Positions 47,901 through 59,900 of a DNA stretch of 64,000 bases are shown here, one piece after another. How positions within the stretch are numbered: position 1 is the first letter of the stretch; each line of letters opens with the position of its first letter. Made by a program: the position numbers and the translations under genes. This DNA is from Trissonchulus latispiculum (taxonomy: Eukaryota; Nematoda; Enoplea; Enoplida; Ironidae), in NCBI GenBank assembly GCA_030248195.1, contig JASAND010020903.1, positions 62,001 through 126,000 of the forward strand, in the 5' to 3' direction. The notes beneath the pieces are model-generated. The model saw only the letters and a program-made list of their open reading frames with translations. It was not told where the DNA came from and made no database searches.

Positions 47901-50900
47901 AAATTAACTTTATATTTTATTCTGCTTCCCTGTTTTTCAGGGCCAATCTATCCTCCAGTGCTGGTCTAGCTGGTCACTCTTCTGCAGGCGGCGGCTGCGG
48001 TCCTGATCATCACAGTTCCACATCGGTTCGATCCTCCCGATCTCACGAATCTCTCCTCTCCTATTCCACCACCACCCACATGATGGATCTGGGCCCGGGC
48101 TCTCAGGCTGAAGTGATCCCCCTTCATCCCTCCGTCCTTCACTCTCCCCACTGCTTTCAGATTACCACCAGTCCGGCCGGCGGTACCAAGTACTATGCCT
48201 GCCGATCCTCAGCGGAACGGGATCGATGGATTGAATGGTACACATTAGCGATTTTGCTAAGATCAAAAATTAGTTTATACTTTTAGATTGTAAGCTTAGT
48301 TGAGTGAGATCAATGATAATGAACCTTAACGCTTGGGCAGGGTGGTTCACGAAGGAGTATGTATGTGGAATTTTGGGGCCTTTTTTGAAAGGACAATGAA
48401 AATTGAACCTGGTGTCTAGAAATTAGGAAATATACCACTCCCCACCGCCCCGTCGTTTCCCAGGTATACGTACGTATATGCCTTAAATTGTATTTAAAAT
48501 ACGGTTGGTCCTAAGCCGTGAGTGATATGAACCTTACTATGAATTTTTAGAGACGACTTCGGTATTGTTTGAACTTAACGCAAGCTCTTGTACTCAAATT
48601 GGACCAGATTTCTGTTTAAGCTTTATGAATAGAATTGACAAAACTGGAAACCAAATTTTAATCAGCTTCTGCTAAGGATCTAACATACCATAACGTGCTC
48701 ATTTTAACCAGAAATATAAACTATAGTTTATTCTTAAAACTGTGTAGCATTCTAAATTGTAAGTTTGAAACTTTAGCCACATGATAGCCTGGGTTTACTT
48801 TAGGCGAAAAAAAGTGGGGGGGGGGGGAGAGTGGGGGGGGAGCCCCCCCCCCCACTAGTGGGGGGGAGGTCGAAAAGGTTGGGGGGGGAATAAAATGGGC
48901 TAAAAATGCCAAAAATACCGTATAAAAAGCCTGTTTTCTACATATACTGCTATAACTAAGCTTAAAAGTGCTCAAAAATTGAGTTTTAGCACCAAAAATG
49001 ACGATTTTTGACCAAAAATTTCCGGCGAAGCAGGAAAAATTTTGAAAATGTTGACCAAAAATCCTAAAAATTTGGCATTTTCTGGGCACCTTAGGGTGAA
49101 TGGGGGGGAAGGCCAAAAAAGTGGGGGTGGGGCGGAGTGGGGGGGGGGGGAACCCGAAAAGTGGGGGGCCCCCCCCCCCCCCCCCCCCCCAGTAAAGTAA
49201 ACCCAGATAGCTGCTAGTTTATTTTGTCTCCGTAGTCTTTTTTCGAATTAGATTTGTTTTTCCAAACCTCTGCGTTTGTTTGTCGACTCGACCCAGGTTC
49301 ATCTGCCGTTTCACTTCGTTTTTCAAATTTAGCCTTAGTGATGAAAGACGTCGTGCAATTTCTGTACATTTTTGTGACAGTAATTGAGTTACAGTTGAAC
49401 TCAACAAGTGACTTTTTCTGACTTTTCATCCTGGTCTCTGAAATTAGACGTGCAGATTGCACAACAAGATGAATTTTTGAGGAGAGATCGACCGATTTTT
49501 GGAAAATTTATACCTTTGAAGTGTCATGTAACTAATTTTTTACGAGGATAGTCGTTTAAACATTTGATATTCGACATACATATATGCTTATATGTCCACA
49601 GCAAATATATGTATGTACTCTGCTGTGTGTGTGGTACCGTAGTCATAGATTATCTGAATATTCACAGTAAGAGTAAAGTAGGCTTTATTTTGTCAAAGTT
49701 GAAAGGAAGTTGTATTACTTTTCAACTTTTTCGGAGTCAACTATCCATTTTGCAGTGAAAAAGTGACTTGACGATAGTCATGTCGAGTCTGAAGATCTTT
49801 TCATTCGATACAGTTTATTTGGAAATTTAGAACTTGTTTTTACAACTCCTTGTACTGAGGATACGTGCGGACTACCTGTGCCTACTTCGTTTGTAGTAAT
49901 ATATAGTACTGTTTAAACCAGACGATAGTAAGTCATTGATTGATTAACTGTAAGAACTCTTCCTGTAGGTAGGGCGTATTGGCTTATTTTTAGGCTAAAT
50001 TGTAAGGAGGGGCGACATGGGGGGCTTGTTAGAAATGGAGGGGCAAGTTGTTGTGAAACTTTTACAAACTTTGGTTGACGTTTATATAGTTAAAAATTAG
50101 CTAAAATTGATAGTTGTATGTACATGTAGTTTAAGTTAGTAGTAGTAGTAGTACGTAGTAGTGGTAGTAGTAGTAGTAGTAGTATAGTTGTAGTATAGTA
50201 GTAGTATTGTAGTTTAGTATATTTAAAAAACCGTCAAAGCCGAAAACGTTTAGGAAAATTACGGGAAAACCTAGAATTTGGCAATTTTTCGACTTATTGG
50301 TGGAGATTGCGATTATTGTGGTACCTGTCGAATGTGGAGCACCAAGCAAAGTATAAATTTGCGTTGTTTTTTTCCTGTGTGGATCGAAAGATCCCTGTTA
50401 GAGGTAGAGGTGGATAATCACAAAAATGAAATTTAGATTAATCAAACCTATGATGTGTTGCTTTTTGCAACTGCGATTCTATTGCATTTTGTTCTCGTCA
50501 AATTGCCTAGAAATACGGGACGGCTAAGTTCTGCTGCAGATTGAGGAGGTTGTCTTGGGGGCCAAGTGGAGTCATTCGTTTAAGTTACGTACATGTATCA
50601 AATTACGTGTGTGAATCTTTTGTTTACGTGGAATTTGACTTACTTTCACTGCTGCAATATTGTCAACATGTGTAATCAAATACCCGTATATATACTTTAG
50701 CTGCACAACACATGTAATGTAGAGATATATAGGAGGAATTTAGTTAGTTTCTTCTTCTCCGTCTTCATCTTGACTTTTCGCAGTAGTCAGTCGTATTAGC
50801 CACTGCTTGTTACCTCATTTCCGTGCTCAACTAATCATTCCTCCCTCCCCCTCCTTACCTTACATATAAACATCTTTGATTAAATGTTACATAACATACT

Positions 50901-53900
50901 GAGTTGTTAAGCAGTTTCACTCTGTGTGGCTTAATATATACATATACTGCAGGTTTTCTGATTTTCAACTAAAAGTATTTGACTGAAGTGAAGGAACAGG
51001 TATGTTCTATATTCTTTTATTCCTGTATTCGTTTGCAATTTCTTCTTGATTCGCTAATTTGTCGCCACTCGTGATTCCTAAATCGCCGTTATTTGTTGAA
51101 TGAAAGGTACATATCAGTTTCAGTTATGGGGTCGATCACTTGCTGTGGTAAAGCTTTTCTGTCGTGAACGGATCGAATTGTTTGATTTGAACAAAACTTT
51201 CAGAAAAAGTTTCCAACTCCAATCATTTTCACAGTTAAGTCTTATATAATTCCATAGCATCAGAATCTAGAGGGGTTGTTGTTTGTATACCTAACAGTTT
51301 TGCAAAAATGTCTCTATAGCTTTTGACGTAATCTGATTTAACGTTTGTTTGATGTTATGTGGATGTGTGTATTTTGACTTTGCTTGCAGTTGGATTGGAT
51401 GTAAGCAAGAGTACGCAATAACTGAAACAAGCTTTGCTCTGCTTGTTAAGTTTAACAGTTTTGTTACGCAAATTGTGTATACATATATACAAGAGATATA
51501 TGTATTATATGATTGAGGTATTCTTTGGACAGCTTTACTTTAGTTAGTGAGGCAGGTCGTACTTTGTTGGCAGCTTGTTTGACTTTTGACGTTTCTCTCT
51601 GAACACTACACTACAAAAGTTTTTCCTCCGAAAGTCCATTCAGAAAACTTTGTATGCACAGCAACCAAGCAAGCATTTTTGATGTCACCCAGGCCCGCTA
51701 AAAGCTAAGTTTTGTTGAGTTTAACATACAACAGCTTGTTGCTTACATACATTGCTATCATACGTACATACGTATTTATCCCGGTCTAAAATCCTACAAA
51801 AGCTTTTGACTTTCGGTGTTGCTTTTGAATTTTTTTCTTGGACAGTTTGTTGTCCAGCTGGTAAAGCTACTCCCACTGCTGGAAAGCTTTACTACTTAAC
51901 AACTTGTTGTTCTAAGGCGGTGATTGCTTGCTGGAAAGCGTCCTGCCTTTTGCCTCTGCGCTGAAACGTTTGACGGCTTTTAACGCAAGCCTAATCCTTT
52001 CACAGCGGCAGTTTTTAATTGTTGGTTTATTCGTTAACTTCTTTTTGAGTGGGCCTCCGCGCAACCCTCCTAGCAATATGTGAATAATGCTGGAAGAGTA
52101 AAACCGGCCAGACCAGATCTAAATAAGATAAGGCTGCCACTTTTTGGTCCACAATGGGTGTATCCTATTCAAAGTGTGGATGTGTGGATCAACCGATTCT
52201 GCTGGAATTTCATTCGTCAACTTCCACTGTTTCTGTCCTGCCGGGCTCCTGTTTGTCTTGGTCGGTTTTTTGTGACTTTTCCACTAATCCTAGGCTAGGA
52301 TTGATTCTAGTTCATGTAAACCCATTAGGTTTTTGTAGGGTTCACTTATCTATCATATGTAATATGTACTCATATTTAGCTCAGTACGTATACAGCTTCC
52401 TGTGTTTCACTGCAAATGACTGCATTGAAATTCTTAGCGTAGATATCTAACGCCAGTATACTCCTTCGCATTTCCATCTCACGGGGGATCACAGAGAACG
52501 CTCTTTGGTTCAATTCTTGAAACGATTCTGTTCTTTTCGCTTTGACCTCATTGTCTGAAGTAAACCCTAAAAGTGTAGAATACCCTAATTTGATATTTCT
52601 GTTTCGTAAACCTGTAATAAAATCTTTTCAATATCTGAAACTTAGCCCCACGAATTTTTCGCTCTGCTGCACATATAATATATCTGGTTAGTTTGATTTA
52701 GGGAAATTCTTTCAGAACAAGCGTATATCGTTTGTTTGTCGGATCTTCTTGTATATATTTGCTAAAAGATCGCATCCCTCCAAAATGTTTAGCGGACAGG
52801 CCGTTTACTAAATATGTTTGCTGTGTAATATAGCAGATATAAAGTTTGAAATGGTGCTTAAACGTTGCCATTTGACTGTTAGTCTTGCCTGCGCTTTATT
52901 TACCTAGGTATATATTAAATATTTGCAGTTGACGTATAGTCCTGTTTTCACTTCTAATTCATTCATGCTTGTATCTATCAGGCAAAATCCATGTATATAA
53001 AATGTTGTGTGTTAGAGAATATCGTAACAGTAAAAGCATACGTGTGTTCGCAGGTCGTCTTTTTTTAGGATTAGCGTTTCTTTCTTTCGCAGAAAATGTG
53101 AAAAGTTTTGTTCAAATGTGATGTGAAGTAATTGTGAGGAAAAAGTGTGTTTGTCCTTGTATGATTTCAGTTGTGGCTGAGTTGACCGTTTGATATGACA
53201 GTTTAGGCTGGATTTACAAGCATTTTCTATGCAGTATAGCTGTTTTTAGTAATAATATTTTGTGGAGAAATTTGTGACAAATGATTTGCTCGCATTGATA
53301 ATTTGTTTTGCACTTTTTTAAGCAGATATTTTTTATCGCTATTTTGTTTTTCAGTATGTACTCTGTCGGTTTACTGTTGATATATAACAAATTTTTTGGA
53401 GGCTAAACGAGCAGTGTAACTTTTGTCCTTTGTTGGTGCAGTTCAAACTTTGCGATCCTTTTTAATACAAAGCTTGAAATTGTTGCTTACTGAGTAAGGT
53501 TGCCTTTTGTTACGGCTGTTTTTTTTTCTGTTTCTAGCCTTCGTCAAACCATGTATCCTGGTCAGCTGAATTCTCGGCGAACTGAAAATATGCTTCTCCT
53601 GTGGATTATGGAGGCTAAGGGACTTCCCTCCAAAAGAAGGTATGTTATGGAAATCTTTCTTGTTTTTCTTGTTCGTATTAGGTAATAGCATTTGGTTTTG
53701 GACTGTTGCTTTGAACTGTTGAAGAATGGAAAGCTGCGGAGGATTGTGCTAGAATTGCCACTGGATTAGGCGGTTGCTGATTTTGGATTGTTAATGTGGG
53801 TTGTTTGTAATTTTAGGTATTTTTGTGAGCTGTGCTTTGATAAAACGCTTTACGCCCGTACATCCTCCAAGCTGAAGACTGATCTCTGCTTCTGGGGAGA

Positions 53901-56900
53901 GTATTTTGAATTTAAGTAAGTTAGTTTCTGTTTTGTTTTTTTTATTTGAGTTATTTACTCAAGTTTTTCCATTTACTAAAAATTGTATTCAGACAGTTGA
54001 AGATTAAGACTGTGTTCTGAAGATCGGCATATTTTTTCTGCTTCTTGGAGGAACCAAAAGTGTATAAGGCAGGTCCTCGGCCCTCGCCCAGTATGTTGGA
54101 AATGGGGAGGGATCTTTGTGAATCCTGAAGGAGACAGGGACGGGGCCACTCAGTACTTAGTTAAAAGGTTTGTATTTTCGTCTCAGAGACGTAAGATTTG
54201 TAAAAATAGGTTGGAAGAGGCGAAGTTTTTCCGCATCACACTCTCGAAATTGAAGTTTTTCTGGACCCTCGTATTGAATCCAGCCCGGTGGCGCGGCCTT
54301 GGCTAGATAAATGACGTAGGTCTCCTTCCAGTCTTTCCTGTTGTTCTAAAATACATATGAGATAATTTAGTAGACACCGTTTTAATTTTATTTTTTACTG
54401 TAATATCCATGCATCAGACTACTGTTTGCTTTTGTAGACATTTGCCAAAGCTTGAAGTGATCTGTGTAAATCTGTACAGAGAAGCTGATCGCAAGAAGCG
54501 AAAGGATCGCAGTAGCTTAGTTGGTAAGTATTATCAAGACCAGTCTTGTGTATGTGCATACCTTCTGACCATTTCACTGCCTGTTTTAAATTCGATTCAA
54601 AATTCAAGACTAGTCTTGTGTATGTGCATACCTTCTGACCATTTCACTGCCTGTTTTAAATTCGATTCAAAATTCAAGACTAGTCTTGTGTATGTGCATA
54701 CCTTCTGACCATTTTACTGCCTGTTTTAAATTCGATTCAAAATACAGTATGATCAAGAGTACATAATGATAAGAGTATGACAAGCGTCACACTCTATGCA
54801 GTGAAGACCAAAACTATGCTATGCGCGCTATCGGCTGACCCCCCCCACGAATTGACCCCCTCTCACACCGCCCCTATATGGGTACGTGGTCCAAACGGGG
54901 GTCGCTCACTGCTGTGCATAATTAAACGCTGAAATTAACAGGGGCCCAATTTGTGGAGGGGGTTTTAAGCGTGTATGTTTAACACTTGTATATAGAAAAC
55001 ATGCTAAGCGAGTGAGCGACCCCCGTTTAGGACTATGTACCCATATAGGGGCGGTGTGAGAGGGGGTCAATTTGTGGGGGGGGGTCAGCCGATAGCGCGC
55101 ATAGCATAGTTTTGGCCTTCACTGCATAGAGTGTGACGCTTGTCATACTCTTATCATTATGTACTCTTGGTATGATTCAAAACCAGCAACTAGCAAGTGT
55201 CAGTTACTTTTGTATTTATGTTTTGATGTGAGTACTGTATTGTTTGTTTTAGGATATGTAAATATACCGGTTAGTGTCCTAGTCGGAAAGCAGCCCGTTG
55301 AACGATGGTAAGTGATTTTGTTTGTGGCAGAAACCTTTTTTGTTCTACTGTAGTGTCATGTCAATAATTTACTACTGTTTAACTCTGTCCTAAAGCTTTT
55401 GCAAAGTCCAGACAATCACAAATGGAAACATTTCCATAGACTATTCAAGTTGCTGTTGATTTGTACCTTTTCAGTTACATACTTTCTGTTTCTATAACGT
55501 GCGTACATATAGGCAATCAAACAGTGTAGTATTGTAATACCTATTATGTTTATTGGTTATTTTAGGTACGTAATCAGTGGAGCAGAAAGGCACGGTCAGA
55601 AGGCCTCGGACGCTCCTGCGATTCGTGTCAAGGCTCGATATCAGACCCTGACTATTCTACCCCTGAAATGCTACAAAGAATTCCTTCATGTATGTACAAA
55701 ACGAAGCAACAAGCAAGGTTATATCAGTTGGGTAACATAGTTTAAACATTTCGAAATCCAATATGAGTAATAGTTTTTCGTATTCGTTTTTGTCTTTCTA
55801 ACAATGTTTTGTTAATTGTTTCAGATTCTGGAAACTCAATACCTCAGTATTTGTCTTGCTCTGGAGCCTTTTCTGAGCGCAAAGAACAAAGTTAGTTTCA
55901 TTTGTGTTCGCTTGAGCTAAGTTTTCCTATTGTTTGTAATACGTAGGCTTGCGAGAAGCTTAGCTTCAGTTGAAAGTAAGTATCAAATGTTAGGAATTGT
56001 AATGCTTTTTTAAAATTATTTATTTTTTGTTATTGCTGTTCGTTTAGGAAGATATTGCCACAAGTCTTGTCAATATTCTGCATCATCAGCGTTTGGCCAA
56101 AGAATTTCTGTCAGATCTCATCATGGCTGAAGTCAAAAAATTAGGTTAGCAATGCTAGCACTGATTTTTTTCTTAACTAGTTTTCTCATAATGTATAAGT
56201 ATAAAAACTTGTTGAGGAATTATGTTAAACGCTTTAGCGTTCAGTTAAAAACCAATGTGTTCATTCACCCCTCAGTTTGGTCATCTGCGTTATTGACTCC
56301 AATGTAATATCTCTATAAATGTACATGCATGTGCTAGCTGTATGTTTTTCGTTGTGGTTACAAGTTAAATATTTTCATGTCTAAAACTAATGTTTAGACG
56401 ATGATCATTTGATGTTTCGTGGTAACTCTCTGGCAACAAAGGCCATTGAGGCTTACATGAAACTGGTGGGTGGTCAGTACCTCCAGGACACTCTGGGTGA
56501 TTTTGTTCGATCTCTGATGGACGCTGATGATGATTGTGAGGTATGAATTTTCGATCTGAGCTGTGATTATCCCCTCACTGATGAGTATTGGGTACTCATT
56601 TCTGGGAGGAGTCACTGGTGTCTAATATGTGGCTGGCAGCCGTTATCGTGCAGATCATGTTCCAGTTTCATCGCTAGAAGTGTGGCGCTTGTCACACTCT
56701 TAGTTTTTATGTACTCTTGTTATCTGGAACCTCATGTAATCAGTTTGACAGGGTGCATCTAACCTCCTTCCGTCTCTCAAACTCACAGCATAATGGAATG
56801 GTAGTATTATCATTTTATTAGTCTTCTCTTCCTCTTAATACACTCCAGTCCTTGAGGTCATTATTGTACAGTGATCATTATAACATGAGCATTGCCGACC

Positions 56901-59900
56901 AAATGCAAAGAAATGTCTTCCGCTTTAGTAATTTTAATAACCGTTATTTATTTTAAGATTTAAAATAATTTTGTCAATGTTTTAGGTTGACCCGGTTAAA
57001 CTTCACAACAATCCTCTCCTGGAAAAGAACAGGAAAACGTTGACGTTCTACGTGGAAGTGGCCTGGGGCAAGATTATCAATTCAGTGCATTATTTTCCTA
57101 CGTAGGTTTTAAGTTACCCTCTTTTTCATTCTCTTCAGTTTTGTTGACGTTTAATGTCAATGTTAAATAATTGAATACTGCGTTGTTTGGGTGCTTTGTG
57201 GCATTTCGTTCTATTCAACGTAGAGTAATGTTGACGTTTATATTTTGGTGTTTTTGCACTTCTGTTTTATTTCAGAGAGCTTCGTCATGTCTTTGCTACG
57301 ATTCGAAGTAGACTGGCCTGCGCTGGCCGGGAAGGCTTGGCCGATAACATAATCTCTTCCAGCATATTTCTTCGATTCCTTTGTCCGGCAATTCTGTCGC
57401 CAAACTTGTTTGGTCTAATGACAGGTACTTACGTAAACTGTTTTTATTGTTAATCATAGCTCAGTTTCAGGAACTAAGAATTATATATGCCAAAGTTGTC
57501 TATTTTGACAAATAATTAGATTTTATTTAACCATATTTTGATCTCTGCTTTGTTTTTGTGTTTTTATTTTATTTATTTTGTTTTTTCAGAATATCCAAGC
57601 GAACGAGGAAGTCGCAGTCTAACGCTGGTGGCCAAGACCATTCAAACGCTGGCCAACTTTTCTCAGTTCGGAGCCAAAGAGCAATACATGGAATTTATGA
57701 ACAACTTTGTACACAGGGAATGGGACAATATGTCTCACTTTTTGCACAAAATATCGGTAGGTTCGGCTAGATTGAGAAATATGACAGAGTTTTTGACAAA
57801 AAGTTGGCATAATGTTGAATGGTTGAATGATTGATTCTGATCTAAATTATTAAGTTTTGTTACCTTTAAACTGAAAGACTTGTCCGAAAACATTCTTTTG
57901 TCTGCCTTGAATTTTACTTTTTTGTAAACTGAACAGTTGTGTATTATATTCCGTTGACTGGACTCTCTTCGTTCTCACCCATGGTCCATGACGCTGCAGT
58001 GACATTCTGGTTTTTCAGAATTATTCTGCACTTTCGAGCTTTAGCTTGCTTACCACCACTTCCTTTGCTTAATAGAACATTTGGTTATTTTTGTTTCAGA
58101 GTTTATTGATCAAGGATCGCCCCGGTCTTGACTCTGATGGCATTGTTGACGTCGGGAAGGAGCTGTCTCAACTCCACTGCTATTTTATGGAGTGTTTGAC
58201 CAGTATTCCTAGGGTTAGTTTGCCCTATTTTGTGTCTGTTAGTTTACTGGTTGAGCACAATTTGCCTTGAAATGTAAACATAATGTTTGCCAATTTAGGA
58301 ACTATATCACGAAAATATAAAGTTAATCCGAGTTAGCAGACGGATCCATGAAGTATACAAGTATTAATCATAAAGAAATAATGAAAAACGCCTGCCTACA
58401 GTTCAGTCGCTAAAGCAAAGCCTTAGTCTGAATCAATGCTCAGGTGAGCGCTCTTACCCCGGAAGAACTATTCCCTGGAGCAGCTGGCAAGAGCTGGAGG
58501 GAATAGTTCTAGTTCTCCCTGGGTAAGAGTGCTCACTGCACCTATTGGCTCTCTCCTGATTCGGACTAAGGCTTCAAGAAAGGGTAGACCAGAGTTAAAA
58601 ATAACTCGATCCTTTTTTGAAAGAATTACACGAGGGAAGCTCAAGCTTGAATGGAGTTAAAACTAGTTCAAACAGTCATATACTTTTAACTCTACTCTAC
58701 TCTACTCTACCCTTTCTTGAAAAGGCCCTAAGTGACTGCTGGCAGGCGTTTTTCATTATTTCTTTATAGAAATCGAAATTGTTTAGTTCTGTCTAACTGT
58801 TCATGGTTTTTGCTTTGTGTGCTTTATGCTGTTTTGGATTGTCACCTTAGCCCTTTCATTTTCTGTTGCTTTTGCCTGTTTCAGGAATCTCAGGGTAGTT
58901 CATTGTGTGAGCTTAGAAGGATTCTCAGCAGCCTCACTGAAGCTTTAAAGCAGCCGGTTCCTCCCCACTCTGCCAGTAATCAGACTTCCTCTGCCTACGG
59001 CGGCGGTGATGGCAGTGGGAGTCTGTCACCGGTCTCTCCCATCTCAGACTATGATAACAATGACGGCTGCTCTTCGTCCCCAGGCGGCAGTTCTGGTGGT
59101 GACTCTGCCGGTTCTCTGGGCGGACTGCATGGGTTTCCTTCGCCCAGGCATTCACGGCCCCTCCTGGGCAGCAGTGCTAAGGCTCCCCTCAAGTCCACGC
59201 AGATTTCCTCGCCTCCGGCCGGTCATTCCTCAGCTCCAGCATCGGCTACTAAAGGCGCCGGCAGCTCTAATGGTAGTAGTCGGTCTTCGGTGGTCGCCAG
59301 AGACTTGAGTACTGCCGACGACTATGTCCTCTATACGGCACTGGAGGAGAATTTAGGCCTACGGAAGTCTGGCATGGCCGTCCAACGGAGCCGAAAACAG
59401 CACAATCCCTCTCATAGCCATGGTCTTCATCATCATCATCATCAGTTTCACCATCAGAAGCAACTGTCCAGCTCTAGCAGTACTGGCAGCAGTGCTGGGG
59501 ATAGCACGATGGCGTCGCCACAGAGTCGCACCCTATCCCCGGCCACCACTCCCAGTACGGCCACAACGGCACGACGCGACAGTCAGGATGATAGTCTATC
59601 TGCACGCCGTGCCGTTATGGGGCTGCCTGATGACAGACTGAAGTATGTGGATGATAGCCTTCGTCGATCACCCGCCGGCGACTACGAGTCTGGCGGCCAC
59701 CTGCAGCATGATCTATCTTCATCTCAGGACGCTGGCAATCTAGTTTCTATGGATACAGATCCGTCCTGTTCCTCCCCGACCCACGGTGCTGCTGGAACGG
59801 GAGGGGCATCCCAGTCGCCAGTGATTGGCTCTGCTCCCCGGCAGCCTAAACGAAAGAAGGGCAGCCAGGCTTCCCTGGCCTCCAGCTCGGGCTATCATTC

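Noticed and set aside
48721..49116. 131-residue minus-strand frame with Pro runs
   Set aside because: It translates the homopolymer tracts of the G-tract MITE and ends at element borders.
57102..57107. Alternative donor GT at 57106 in the GAP exon
   Set aside because: It would include an in-frame TAG; the donor at 57102 keeps phase with the next exon.
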